A DNA stretch of 64,000 bases from Raineyella sp044508675. Lineage in GTDB: Bacteria; Actinomycetota; Actinomycetes; Propionibacteriales; Propionibacteriaceae. A program made the position numbers and the translations under genes. Positions 38,887 to 47,556 of this stretch are shown here, in pieces; within the stretch, counting starts at the first letter, position 1, and each line of letters opens with the position of its first letter. The stretch lies in the NCBI GenBank assembly GCA_044508675.1, contig JBIQHF010000001.1:296308-360307 (forward strand), written 5' to 3'. Below the pieces are notes generated by a model, which was not told the DNA's origin, made no database searches, and saw only the letters and a program-made list of their open reading frames with translations.

Positions 38887-40011
38887 ATGAGTGCCCCGCG
38901 ACCCGAGACCGACCGCTGCCCCGGCCTCGCCCGCCCGTTCCGGGCGAGCGACGGTGCCATTGTGCGCGTACGCAAGCCCGGCGGCAGGCTACCGGTGGAG
39001 GTGCTGCGACACCTGCTGAGCATCGCCGAGCGCTGGGGCGACGGCAACGTCCACGTCACCACCCGGACCAACCTGCAGGTCCGCGGGCTCCCGCTGGACC
39101 CCGACGGCGCGGTCCCGGCCGAGATCGCTGACGCGGTCCGGGCGACCGGACTGGTCCCTCCCTCGCACGAACTGGTCCGCAACGTGCTCTGCTCCCCGCT
39201 GTCGTCCCCGGACCGGCCGGACCTGCAGCCGATGGTGGCCGAACTGGACGAGGAACTGCTCGACGTGCCGCTGCTGGAGCAGCTGCCGGGACGTTTCCTG
39301 TGGGCGCTCGACAACGGCTCCGGCGATGTCGCCGTCGAGCCGTGGGACGTGTGCTACCAGGCGATCGACGAGGACACCGGGCGGGTCGCCGTGCAGGGTG
39401 GGGGGACCTGGCAGGTCTCCCGGACCGACGCGGTCGCCACGATGCTCGCCCTGGCCGAGGAGTTCCAGCGCGCCCGCGGCTCGGCCGACCGGCCGGTCTG
39501 GCATCCCGGCGAGCTGGGCCGGCCGCTGGGTGCCGGGCTGCCCGACCCGACCGGGGCGGGACTGCACGTCACCGGCCCGCGGCCGGTCGGGGCGTACGGT
39601 CCGGACCTGCTGGCCGGGGTGCCCCTGGGCCTGTTCACCGGCGACATGGTGCGGGCACTGCCGGCCCTGGCCACCGTCACCCTGACCCCGTGGCGCCAGG
39701 TCCTGCTCACGGGTGGGGCGATGGCCGCGGACACGTACGCCGCCGCCGGTTTCGTGGTCGACCCGGCCGACCCGTGGGCCTCGGTCAGCGCCTGCACCGG
39801 ACTGCCGAACTGTGCCAGGTCCGCCACCGACACGTCCGCCATCGCCCGGGAACTGGTCGCTGCTGCAGCCCGGGACCCGCGGATCACGAGCCGGCCGGTG
39901 CACGTCTCCGGTTGCGATCGCCGCTGTGGCGAACCGCATGGGGACCGTGTCGACCTGCTCGCCCCGATCGACCTGTCCGCAGCCCTCGTCGGGCTCGGAG
40001 CGGCCCGATGA
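38887..40011 (+). CDS. cobG: Precorrin-3B synthase CobG, copy 1
   Basis: A 374-residue member of the nitrite/sulfite reductase fold. An N-terminal ferredoxin-like half domain (RVRKPGGRLPVEVLRHLL, VTTRTNLQVRGLP) repeats later in the protein. Four Cys for the [4Fe-4S] cluster are visible: CTGLPNC and, near the C-terminus, CDRRC. CobG uses O2 to hydroxylate precorrin-3A in the aerobic cobalamin route. The long open frame upstream is antisense to cobN; the leaderless ATG 38887 is favoured. It overlaps cobH by 4 bases. A second copy follows at 40710. Confidence 0.9.
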   Translation: MSAPRPETDRCPGLARPFRASDGAIVRVRKPGGRLPVEVLRHLLSIAERWGDGNVHVTTRTNLQVRGLPLDPDGAVPAEIADAVRATGLVPPSHELVRNVLCSPLSSPDRPDLQPMVAELDEELLDVPLLEQLPGRFLWALDNGSGDVAVEPWDVCYQAIDEDTGRVAVQGGGTWQVSRTDAVATMLALAEEFQRARGSADRPVWHPGELGRPLGAGLPDPTGAGLHVTGPRPVGAYGPDLLAGVPLGLFTGDMVRALPALATVTLTPWRQVLLTGGAMAADTYAAAGFVVDPADPWASVSACTGLPNCARSATDTSAIARELVAAAARDPRITSRPVHVSGCDRRCGEPHGDRVDLLAPIDLSAALVGLGAAR

Positions 40012-40661
40012 ACGCCCCGCACCGCCCGCCGCAGCTGTACGACTACGACACCGACGGCACCTCGATCTACCTGAAGTCCTTCGGGATGATCCGGGACGAG
40101 GCCGACCTGGCCCGCTTCGCCGAGCCGGAGCGGACGGTCGCGGTCCGGATGATCCACGCCGCCGGGGACCCGGGGCTGGCCGACGCCATCGCGTTCTCCC
40201 CCGGCCTGGTCGAGGCGGCCCGCGGCGCGCTGCGCGCCGGCGCCCCGATCTACACCGACGCCACGATGATCGCCGCCGGCATCACCCGGCGCCGCCTGCC
40301 GGCGGACAACGAGGTGCTCTGTACGCTGCGGGACCCGCGGGTGCCGGGCATCGCGCAGACCTGGGGCACCACCCGCAGCGCCGCCGCCGTCTCGCTGTGG
40401 GACCGGCTGGAGGGGGCGGTGGTGGCCATCGGCAACGCGCCGACCGCCCTGTTCCAGCTTCTCGAGATCGTCGCTGCCGGCGGTCCGCGGCCGGCCGCCG
40501 TGGTCGGGGTCCCGGTCGGGTTCGTCGGCTCGCCCGAGTCGAAGGACGCGTTGGCGGACAACCCGTACGGCCTGGAGTGGCTGGTCGTCCGTGGCCGGCG
40601 GGGAGGCTCGGCGCTGGCCTCGTCGGCGCTCAACGCGTTGGCGCGCGAACAGGAGATCTGA
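40008..40661 (+). CDS. cobH: Precorrin-8X methylmutase CobH
   Basis: A 217-residue enzyme with the standard family order: SFGMIRDEAD, VRMIHAAGDP with the catalytic His, YTDATMIAAGI, GNAPTALFQLLE, and VGVPVGFVGSPESKDAL. It moves the C11 methyl group to C12, giving hydrogenobyrinate. The start overlaps the stop of cobG (ATGA). Full length. Confidence 0.96.
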   Translation: MNAPHRPPQLYDYDTDGTSIYLKSFGMIRDEADLARFAEPERTVAVRMIHAAGDPGLADAIAFSPGLVEAARGALRAGAPIYTDATMIAAGITRRRLPADNEVLCTLRDPRVPGIAQTWGTTRSAAAVSLWDRLEGAVVAIGNAPTALFQLLEIVAAGGPRPAAVVGVPVGFVGSPESKDALADNPYGLEWLVVRGRRGGSALASSALNALAREQEI

Positions 40662-40695
40662 GACAAAAGTTCAGCTGGACGAAAGAAACGGCACG

Positions 40696-40701
40696 TAGGA
40701 T
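40696..40701 (+). promoter_or_regulatory. Candidate -10 box (TAGGAT) for the second cobG
   Basis: TAGGAT is followed by 8 bases and the GTG start at 40710, giving the second cobG and cobIJ their own (near-)leaderless promoter within the cob cluster. Confidence 0.45.
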
Positions 40702-40709
40702 CCGGTGGC

Positions 40710-41897
40710 GTGCCCATACCAAAGTCGCTGGTCGACCGTTCACCCGGTCTCACGCGACCGTACCGGGCGCGCGACGGCGGCCTGGTCCGGCTGCGTCTGC
40801 CCGGCGGGCGGATCACCTCCGAGACGCTCCGACGCTTGGCCGATGTGTCCGCCGAGCATGCGGACGGGCTGCTCCAGCTGACCCGGCGGGGAAACATCCA
40901 GCTGCGCACCATGCGCCTGGAGGACGACGGCTCGGTCTACCGCAGGGCCGCCAACGCGCTGGTCGCCACGGGTATCGTGCCGTTCAGCCATGAACGGGTG
41001 CGGACGATCCTATGCTCCCCACTGCCCTCCTCCCGCCGCCCGGACCTGCACCCGATGGCCGCCGAACTCGACGCCGCGATCCTTTCCGAACCGCGGCTCG
41101 CCGACCTGCCCGGCAGCTTCGTCTGGGCCCTCGACGACGGGTCCGGGGACATCGCCGCCGAGCGCTGGGACCTGTGCTACCAGGCCGTCACGCCCCTGGT
41201 CGGCATCGTGGCGACCAGCACCGGAGAAGCCTGGGAGGTGCTGGCCCGACAGGCCGTCCCGACCTTGATCGGCCTGGCCGGGGAGTTCGTGAAGCTGCGC
41301 TCCCAGCAGGACCCACCGCCACTGCACCCGCACCAGCTCGGCTTCAAGCAACGCTCCCGGTTCGGTACCCGGCTGTCGATCGAACTGGGCCCGGGTACCA
41401 CCCGGACGCTGTACAGTGGCCGCGCCCGGCACGTCGGCAAGGTCGGCGACGACCTCCTCGCCGGCGTCCCTCTCGGCCTGCTCTTTCCCGAGATGATCGA
41501 AGCCCTGCCGCCGGGTGAGATCACCCTGACCCCTTGGCGGCAGGTCCTGGTACCCGGCGGGGCGTACGACACCGCGGCCTTCCGTGCCGCCGGCTACGCC
41601 ATCGACCCCACTGAACCGTGGGCGCACGTCACCTCCTGTGCCGGTGCTCTCGGTTGCGCCCGGACAGAGGTGGATACCCTCGCGATGGCCGAACGGCTGG
41701 TGGATGCGGTGAACAATGGGGAGGCGGTGCTCACCGAGGACCTGCACATCTCCGGATGTGAACGCCTGTGTGGTGCACCGCGGGCGGACCACATCGACGT
41801 GGTGAACCCCCACCACGTCGTGGTGGCCATCGACGAGATCGAGGAAAGGCGTTATCGCATGGAGTCCGACGACCAGCAGTCCGGAGCAGACCAGTGA
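40710..41897 (+). CDS. cobG: Precorrin-3B synthase CobG, copy 2
   Basis: A 395-residue paralogue of the protein at 38887-40011. The N-terminal half (RPYRARDGGLVRLRLPGGRI, LTRRGNIQLR), the middle WDLCYQAV and the cluster Cys motifs CAGALGC and CERLC are all kept, so it should be an active iron-sulfur enzyme. It differs in having a longer C-terminal tail (IDEIEERRYRMESDDQQ). It could be a second precorrin-3B synthase or a related oxidoreductase. GTG start; its stop overlaps the cobIJ start (GTGA). Confidence 0.85.
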   Translation: MPIPKSLVDRSPGLTRPYRARDGGLVRLRLPGGRITSETLRRLADVSAEHADGLLQLTRRGNIQLRTMRLEDDGSVYRRAANALVATGIVPFSHERVRTILCSPLPSSRRPDLHPMAAELDAAILSEPRLADLPGSFVWALDDGSGDIAAERWDLCYQAVTPLVGIVATSTGEAWEVLARQAVPTLIGLAGEFVKLRSQQDPPPLHPHQLGFKQRSRFGTRLSIELGPGTTRTLYSGRARHVGKVGDDLLAGVPLGLLFPEMIEALPPGEITLTPWRQVLVPGGAYDTAAFRAAGYAIDPTEPWAHVTSCAGALGCARTEVDTLAMAERLVDAVNNGEAVLTEDLHISGCERLCGAPRADHIDVVNPHHVVVAIDEIEERRYRMESDDQQSGADQ

Positions 41898-43468
41898 CCG
41901 GACACCTGTGGGGTGTCGGTGTCGGCCCCGGTGACCCCGACCTGATCACTCGCAAGGCGGCCCGGCTGATCGCCGCCGCCGACGTGGTGGCCTACCACTC
42001 CGGACCTGCCGGTGACTCGGTCGCCCGCCGGATCGCCGCCGACCTGATCCCGGACGGCGCGGTCGAGGAGCTGCTGCGCTACCCGGTCACCACCGCCGAG
42101 TCGCGGCATCCGCTGGGGTACTACGGCGAGATGGCCGACTTCTACGACGGGTGCGCCGAGCGGCTGGCCGCACACCTCGCCGCCGGTCGCGACGTGGTGG
42201 TGCTCGCCGAGGGCGACCCGCTGTTCTACGGCTCGTACATGTACCTGCACGACCGGCTGGCCCACCGCTTCCCCGCCGAGGTCGTTCCGGGTGTCCCGGC
42301 GATGGTCGCCGCCACGGCGGCGGTCGCCACCGGCCTGGCCCGCCACGAGGACGTGCTGACCGTGCTGCCGGGCACCCTGCCGGTGCCCGAGCTCGCCCGC
42401 AGGCTGGCGGACACCCAGGCCGCGGTGATCATGAAGCTGGGGCGTACGTTCCCGAACGTGGTCGAGGCGCTGCGCCAGTCCGGCCTGCTGGAGCGGGCCT
42501 GGTACGTGGAGCGGGCCAGCGGCGTCGCCCAGCGGGTGCTGCCGGTGACCGAGGTGGATCCGGCCACGGTGCCGTACATGTCGATGGTGCTGGTCCCGGG
42601 GCAGGACACCCGCGCCGACGGTGCCGGCCGGGCGGTGGCCACCACCGGCCCGGCCGGGGACGCGGCCTCCCGTGCTTCCGCAGCCGCCGCGCCGGCCGCC
42701 GAGCTCCTGGTCCTCGGGCTCGGTCCCGGCCCCGACCACTGGTTGACGCCCGAGGCCTCCGCGGCGCTCGCCGGGGTCTGCCACGTCGTCGGCTATGCCC
42801 CGTACGTCAACCGGGTGCCGCAGCGCGAGGGGCTGCGGCGCCACAGCTCCGGCAACACCGTGGAGGTCGACCGGGCCCGGTTCGCCCTCAACCTGGCCCG
42901 GCAGGGGGAACCGGTCGCCGTGGTCTCCGGCGGCGATGCGGGCGTGTTCGGGATGGCGGCGGCGGTGTTCGAGGCGGCTGAGGATCCGGCGTACGCCGAG
43001 GTGCCGATCCGGGTGCTGCCCGGGGTGACGGCCGCGCAGGCCGTGGCGGCCCGGGCCGGTGCCCCGCTCGGCGCCGACTTCGCCCTGATGTCGCTGTCGG
43101 ACCGGCTCAAGCCCTGGCCGGTGATCGAGGAGCGGTTGCGCCACACCAGCCGCGCCGACCTGGTGCTGGCGCTCTACAACCCTCGCTCCAGCGCCCGGCC
43201 CGACCAACTGTTCGCCGCCCGCGACATCCTGCTGCAGGAACGCGGCGCGGACACGGTGGTGGTGGTCGGCCGCGACGTCGGCCGGTCCGAGGAGTCGTTG
43301 TGCGTGACCACGCTGGGCGAGTTCGACCCGGCCATGGTCGACATGAAGTGCCTGGTCATGGTCGGGGCCCGCTCCACCCGGGTCACCCCGGGCGGGCAGG
43401 TCTGGACGCCACGGTTCGTCGCGGACCGGGCGACGGGGTCTACGGAGCGACCGGGTAGTGGCTGGTGA
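41894..43468 (+). CDS. cobIJ: Fused precorrin-2 C20- and precorrin-3B C17-methyltransferase (CobI-CobJ)
   Basis: A 524-residue fusion of two tetrapyrrole methylases. Residues 1-235 are CobI: WGVGVGPGDPDLITRKA, VLAEGDPLFYGSYMYL, VPGVPAMVAATA. An Ala/Gly-rich linker near 240-270 leads to CobJ: LVLGLGPGPDHWLTPEA, VVSGGDAGVFGMAAAV, LPGVTAAQAVAARAGAPLG, LALYNPRS. The first half makes precorrin-3A, the second makes precorrin-4, with CobG acting between them, so the gene order follows chemistry. The fusion is common in actinobacteria. The last 29 bases overlap the convergent AhpD-like gene. Confidence 0.95.
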   Translation: MTGHLWGVGVGPGDPDLITRKAARLIAAADVVAYHSGPAGDSVARRIAADLIPDGAVEELLRYPVTTAESRHPLGYYGEMADFYDGCAERLAAHLAAGRDVVVLAEGDPLFYGSYMYLHDRLAHRFPAEVVPGVPAMVAATAAVATGLARHEDVLTVLPGTLPVPELARRLADTQAAVIMKLGRTFPNVVEALRQSGLLERAWYVERASGVAQRVLPVTEVDPATVPYMSMVLVPGQDTRADGAGRAVATTGPAGDAASRASAAAAPAAELLVLGLGPGPDHWLTPEASAALAGVCHVVGYAPYVNRVPQREGLRRHSSGNTVEVDRARFALNLARQGEPVAVVSGGDAGVFGMAAAVFEAAEDPAYAEVPIRVLPGVTAAQAVAARAGAPLGADFALMSLSDRLKPWPVIEERLRHTSRADLVLALYNPRSSARPDQLFAARDILLQERGADTVVVVGRDVGRSEESLCVTTLGEFDPAMVDMKCLVMVGARSTRVTPGGQVWTPRFVADRATGSTERPGSGW

Positions 43469-43877
43469 CCGCGATGCGGTTCCAGGCATTCATCACGATC
43501 GTGAGCCAGCTGATCGCCGATACCTGCTCGTCGGTCAGCGAGCCGTTGTCCCAGGCGTGGCGCTCCGGCACCGGCAGCTCGGTGACCTCCTCCGCCAGGG
43601 CCAGCGCGGCCTGCTCCTGCTCGGTGAAGTACTGCGACTCCCACCAGGCCGCCAGCACGGCGAGGCGGTCGACCGTCTCGCCCGCCTTGATCGCGTCGCG
43701 GGTGTGCATGCGCAGGCAGAAGGCGCAGCCGTTGAGCTGGGACACCCGGATCTTCACCAGTTCCACCAGCTTCTGGTCCAGACCGGCCTCCGCGGCTGCC
43801 GCCCGCACCTCCTTGTCCAGCCCGATGACACCCTGGTAGATGGTCGGATGCTGCTTGCTGAGGTTCGCATGCGTCAT
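43440..43877 (-). CDS. AhpD-like carboxymuconolactone decarboxylase family protein
   Basis: A 145-residue, mainly helical protein with the redox motif Cys51-Ala-Phe-Cys54-Leu-Arg-Met-His58, which marks the AhpD/peroxidase-linked branch rather than true carboxymuconolactone decarboxylases. It likely has alkylhydroperoxidase or thiol-disulfide activity in stress defence. The upstream gap (43878-44093) has a strong hairpin at 43984-44016. No clear ribosome binding site precedes ATG 43877. Confidence 0.85.
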   Translation of the reverse strand: MTHANLSKQHPTIYQGVIGLDKEVRAAAAEAGLDQKLVELVKIRVSQLNGCAFCLRMHTRDAIKAGETVDRLAVLAAWWESQYFTEQEQAALALAEEVTELPVPERHAWDNGSLTDEQVSAISWLTIVMNAWNRIAVTSHYPVAP

Positions 43878-43983
43878 GTCGTGAACTTTAGGACGGAATC
43901 ACCGGCAAAAACAGGTCGCCCCGGCGGCGTGGCGGATGGGCTGAATCCTGACGGGATTCCGCAGATCTCAGTTGGATACCCGA

Positions 43984-44016
43984 GAAGTTTCCATAGGGGA
44001 ACCCTATGGAAACTTC
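43984..44016. terminator. Perfect 15-bp inverted repeat between two leftward genes
   Basis: GAAGTTTCCATAGGG (43984-43998) and CCCTATGGAAACTTC (44002-44016) flank a 3-base spacer. As RNA it is a very stable hairpin and could stop transcription coming from the response-regulator operon; it is also fairly AT-rich for this genome, so an operator or a mobile-element remnant is possible. Confidence 0.5.
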
Positions 44017-44050
44017 GGAGATGACCATCGGGGCGCCGGGAGCTAGATTC

Positions 44051-44092
44051 TCGCTGGTCGGCGTCACAGCTTTCGCTGGTCGTCGTCACAGC
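44051..44092 (+). repeat. Two 20-bp direct repeats after the response-regulator gene
   Basis: TCGCTGGTCGGCGTCACAGC (44051-44070) recurs with one change at 44073-44092 and is followed by a third partial GTCACAGC at 44093-44100, inside the end of the response-regulator gene. Confidence 0.6.
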
Positions 44093-44093
44093 G

Positions 44094-44732
44094 TCACAGC
44101 CCGGCGTCGCGCAGCACCATCGCCGCCGAGACCCGGTTGTCGACGCCGAGCTTGGTGAAGATCCGCGTGATGTGCGCCTTCACGGTGGCCAGGCTCATGG
44201 CCAGCTGGCGACCGATCTCGGCGTTCGTACGCCCTGCCACCAGGTGCCGCGCCACCGCCCGCTCCCGGTCGGTGAGCTCGCCGGCCATCGCGACCGCTGT
44301 AGGGTCGGCGGCCGCTCCCGTCGCCGCCTTGATGACCTTCGCCGTGACAGCCGGGGACAGCACCGGATCGCCGCGGTGGGCGGCCTTGATCGCCGCGATC
44401 ATGTCGGCCGGGTCGGCGTCCTTGAGCAGGAAGCCGCGCGCCCCGGTGCCGAGCGCCCGCAGCACGTAGTCGTCGGTGTTGAACGTCGTCAGGACCACAA
44501 CGGTGGGCGCGCCCGTACGCCCCTGCAGCCGTTGCAGCACGCCCAGCCCGTCCAGCACCGGCATCCGGACGTCGAGCAGCACCACGTCGGGACGCAGCTC
44601 GCCGATCAGTGTGAGTGCTTCCTCGCCGTCGGCCGACTCTCCGGCGCATTCCAGTTCGCTGTCCAGCCCGATGATCATCCGCAGCCCCCGGCGGACCAGC
44701 GGGTCGTCGTCGACCACCAGCACTGAAATCAA
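44094..44732 (-). CDS. NarL/LuxR-type response regulator
   Basis: A 212-residue regulator. The receiver domain has VVDDDP at residues 6-11, phospho-acceptor Asp54 in VVLLDVRMP, Thr in VLTTFN and Lys in FLLKDAD. A GerE/LuxR HTH (LTDRERAVARHLVAGRTNAEIGRQL, then SLATVKAHITRIFTKLG) closes it. The TTG start at 44732 is supported by GGGAGGG upstream, by overlap with the histidine kinase stop (TTGA) and by the canonical MISVLVVDDD beginning. It pairs with the kinase and likely controls the divergent ABC exporter. Confidence 0.92.
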   Translation of the reverse strand: MISVLVVDDDPLVRRGLRMIIGLDSELECAGESADGEEALTLIGELRPDVVLLDVRMPVLDGLGVLQRLQGRTGAPTVVVLTTFNTDDYVLRALGTGARGFLLKDADPADMIAAIKAAHRGDPVLSPAVTAKVIKAATGAAADPTAVAMAGELTDRERAVARHLVAGRTNAEIGRQLAMSLATVKAHITRIFTKLGVDNRVSAAMVLRDAGL

Positions 44733-45907
44733 GCAGATCCCTCCCAAGGCAGCGAAGCGGTGAGTTCGTACGTATCGTCCCTGACACCGTAGGTCACCGA
44801 CCCGCCCAGCAGTTCAGCCCGCTCGCCGACACCGACCAGGCCCAGACCGGACCCGGACCCGTCCCCGGCCGGTCGCGCGGGTGCGAGATCGGCGAGCGGA
44901 TTGGTGACCTCCACGACCAGCCGGTCGCCGGGACGGCCGGCCACCTCGATCGTCACCGGGGCCCCCGGGGCGTGCTTGCGTGCATTGGTGAGGCCCTCCT
45001 GGATGATCCGGTAGGCCTGGCGGCTGAGCTGGGGCGGTACGGCGCCGAGGTCGACCGACAGGTCAAGGTCGACCCGCTGGCCGGCCTCTCGGGCGTCGGC
45101 GACCAGGACAGGCAGCTCGGCAAGGGTGGGTTGGGGCGGCTCGGGCGGGGCATCGGCGCCGCGGAGGTCGGCCAGGACGACGCGCAGTTCGGCAAGGGCG
45201 TCCCGTGCGTTGGACTGGATCAGCCGGGCCATGCCGCGGGCCTCGTCGTCGGGGACGGTGTGCGCCAGCACCCCCGCATGCATCGCCACCAGGGAGATCC
45301 GGTGCGCGACCACGTCGTGCATCTCGCGGGCGATCCGGGAACGCTCGGCCAGCCGCGCCTCGGCCAACCGCGCCTGCTCGGCCTCGTACCTGGCCCGTTC
45401 GGACGCCGCCCGGCTGACGGCCTCCTCCTCGTGACTGCGCTGCAGGCGCCCGGCCAGCGTGGCGATCACCACCCCCGTGACCAGGAGGAGGAGCTCGAAC
45501 GTCACCGCCGACGGCACCACCTGCCAGTCATTGGCGTACGCGTGGGCGACCGTCTGCACGATCTTGGCCACCACCAGACCGGCTGCGGACAGCGCCACGG
45601 TGCTGGCCCGCCCGGTCCGATGGGCCAGGGTCGCCTGGGCGGCCAGCGCGGCCCCGGCCGCGGCAGGGCTCACCACCAGGCAGGCCCCGACCAGGACGAC
45701 GGTCAGGACCGTACGGCGGTGTCGCAGTACCAGGGCTGCCATGGCCAGCAGGCCTGGGACGCCGATCAGCAGCGCGGACTCCCAGCGCTCGGATATCACC
45801 ACGACCGGGGACAGGTAGTACACCCAGAAGAGCACCGCGACCGCCCAGGAGACCAGCGAGCGCTGACGGGCAGCCTGCGGCGGGTCGGCGGAGGACGGGG
45901 TGGACAT
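44729..45907 (-). CDS. NarL-partner sensor histidine kinase (HisKA_3 type)
   Basis: A 392-residue kinase. Five or six membrane helices fill residues 15-165, a short coiled-coil (EARYEAEQARLAEARLAER) leads to the H-box REMHDVVAHRISLV near residue 200, and the HATPase_c domain follows (QEGLTNARKHAPGA as N-box, GSGLGLVGVGERAELLGGSV as G-box). It lacks a large sensor domain, as in sensors of membrane stress or of the exporter itself. ATG 45907 was chosen over a start 11 codons upstream. Overlaps the regulator gene. Confidence 0.9.
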   Translation of the reverse strand: MSTPSSADPPQAARQRSLVSWAVAVLFWVYYLSPVVVISERWESALLIGVPGLLAMAALVLRHRRTVLTVVLVGACLVVSPAAAGAALAAQATLAHRTGRASTVALSAAGLVVAKIVQTVAHAYANDWQVVPSAVTFELLLLVTGVVIATLAGRLQRSHEEEAVSRAASERARYEAEQARLAEARLAERSRIAREMHDVVAHRISLVAMHAGVLAHTVPDDEARGMARLIQSNARDALAELRVVLADLRGADAPPEPPQPTLAELPVLVADAREAGQRVDLDLSVDLGAVPPQLSRQAYRIIQEGLTNARKHAPGAPVTIEVAGRPGDRLVVEVTNPLADLAPARPAGDGSGSGLGLVGVGERAELLGGSVTYGVRDDTYELTASLPWEGSA

Positions 45908-46059
45908 GCCACGAGCATCGCAGATTGCCGCCGCCGCCACGACCGACCATCGGCTGGCCGCGGCCGGCCCATGGGCCAGCCTGCTGGCGGCCGGGAGGCC
46001 GAGCAGGAGCGGCCGGGGTGACGATGCCGGAACCCATCCGGCTGCGATGGACTGGGCCC

Positions 46060-46755
46060 ATGATCGAGTTCAGCCACGTCACCGTCACCTACCCCGGGGT
46101 GCAGGCTCTCACCGACGCCTCCTTCACCGTCGAACCCGGATCCATCACCGGCGTCCTGGGGCCGAACGGCGCCGGCAAGTCCACCGCGCTGCGGGTCCTG
46201 CTGGGGCTCGGCCACGCCGACTCCGGCACCGCGACCATCGCCGGCCGACAGTACGCCGACCTGCGCAACCCCGGGCTCGTCGTCGGCGGCCTGCTCGATG
46301 CCGACGCGTTCCATCCCGGCCGCACCGGGCGCGAGTCGCTGCGTCTGGCCTGCTGGACGATGGGGCTGCCTGCCGGCCGCGCCGAGGAAGTGCTCGAGAT
46401 CGTCGACCTGTCCGGCTCCGCGGGGCGCCGGGTCGGCAGCTACTCGCTGGGGATGCGGCAGCGCCTCGGGATCGCGCAGGCGCTGCTCGGCGACCCGGTC
46501 GCCCTCGTCCTCGACGAACCCGCCAACGGCCTCGACCCGCAGGCCCAGCGCTGGCTCGCCGACCTGCTGCGGGCCCGCGCCGAGCGCGGCTGCGCGGTCC
46601 TGCTCTCCAGCCACGCGCTCGCCGAGGTCGAGCGGATCGCCGACCGCCTCGTCGTGATCGGCTCCGGCCACGTCGTGGCCGACGACCGACTGGAGACGCT
46701 CCGCGCCCGCCACGGCTCGGTCGAGGAGCTCTACTTCAGTCTCACCGCCGCCTGA
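46060..46755 (+). CDS. ABC transporter ATP-binding protein (ABC-2 type exporter)
   Basis: A 231-residue ATPase. Walker A is GPNGAGKST near residue 38, the signature is YSLGMRQRLGIA, Walker B is LVLDEPANGLDP, and the switch His is in LLSSHALAE. It is short for drug-exporter ATPases and lacks a C-terminal extension. ATG 46060 (MIEFSHVTV) matches the family start; ATG 46024 is an in-frame alternative. It works with the permease 39 bases downstream, and the divergent two-component system points to induced export of an antibiotic, peptide or lipid. Confidence 0.9.
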   Translation: MIEFSHVTVTYPGVQALTDASFTVEPGSITGVLGPNGAGKSTALRVLLGLGHADSGTATIAGRQYADLRNPGLVVGGLLDADAFHPGRTGRESLRLACWTMGLPAGRAEEVLEIVDLSGSAGRRVGSYSLGMRQRLGIAQALLGDPVALVLDEPANGLDPQAQRWLADLLRARAERGCAVLLSSHALAEVERIADRLVVIGSGHVVADDRLETLRARHGSVEELYFSLTAA

Positions 46756-46794
46756 CCAACCCCGGACCACCTGTCCAAGAACGGAGTCACCACC

Positions 46795-47556
46795 ATGACC
46801 ACCCTCACCCTCGACGCCCGGCTCGCAACCGACGGCCCAGGCCCCGTCCGTACCTGGCTGGTCGAACTGCGCAAGCTCGTCGACACCCGCTCCGGCATCA
46901 CCCTGGTGATCACCGGCGCGGTCCTCGCCGGCGTCTTCGGCGGCGGCGCGCTGCTGTTCCGCGACCCGCTCCCCTTCACCGACCTGGTCACCCTGGCCGG
47001 TGTCCCCGGTGGCGTGATGGCCGCCGTGGCAGCGGTCCTGTTGGTCACCGCCGAGCGGACCCACCGCACCGCGCTGAGCACGTACGCCCTCATCCCGGAC
47101 CGCGGCCGGGTCATCGCCGCCAAGGCCGGCGCCGCGATCACACTGGCGATCATGGTGACCCTGCTGGCACTGGCCGCCGCCCTGGTGATCGCCCCGGTCG
47201 GGACGGCCCTGACCGGCCACGAGGTCACCTGGACCGTGGACTGGCGGGGGCTCGGCGCCTTCACCGGCGTCAACATGACGCTGGCCCTGACCGGTTGGGC
47301 GCTCGCCTACCTCACCGGGAACGCCCCGACCCCGATCGTGGTGCTGCTGGTGTGGCCGATGGTGAGCAGCCTGGTCTCGCAGGCCGGCCCGAACGCCGCG
47401 GAGGTGATGAGCTGGCTCGACCCGGGTGCCGTCAACCTGCTCGCCGTCGACACCACCCTGGCCGACCTGGGCCGGATCGGCACCGCACTGGCCGCCTGGG
47501 TCGTGGTGCCCGCGGTCATCGGCATCGTGCGCGAGCTCCGTTCGGAGGTGCGATGA
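46795..47556 (+). CDS. ABC-2 type permease subunit
   Basis: A 253-residue membrane protein with six predicted helices between residues 35 and 245 and a cytoplasmic N-terminus of about 30 residues that has the typical RTWLVELRKLVDTRSG motif before helix 1. It forms the channel for the ATPase upstream. The ATG is followed by Thr/Leu-rich residues. Its stop overlaps the erythromycin-esterase-like gene (ATGA), so the substrate exported may be linked to that enzyme. Confidence 0.88.
   Translation: MTTLTLDARLATDGPGPVRTWLVELRKLVDTRSGITLVITGAVLAGVFGGGALLFRDPLPFTDLVTLAGVPGGVMAAVAAVLLVTAERTHRTALSTYALIPDRGRVIAAKAGAAITLAIMVTLLALAAALVIAPVGTALTGHEVTWTVDWRGLGAFTGVNMTLALTGWALAYLTGNAPTPIVVLLVWPMVSSLVSQAGPNAAEVMSWLDPGAVNLLAVDTTLADLGRIGTALAAWVVVPAVIGIVRELRSEVR

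Noticed and set aside
43440..43877. AhpD-like gene as a true carboxymuconolactone decarboxylase of the aromatic cluster
   Set aside because: The CxxC...H motif marks the peroxidase-linked branch, and the gene is separated from the aromatic cluster by a two-component/ABC region.
44051..44100. CRISPR-like array
   Set aside because: Only two and a half 20-bp units with a 2-base gap; no spacers or cas genes.
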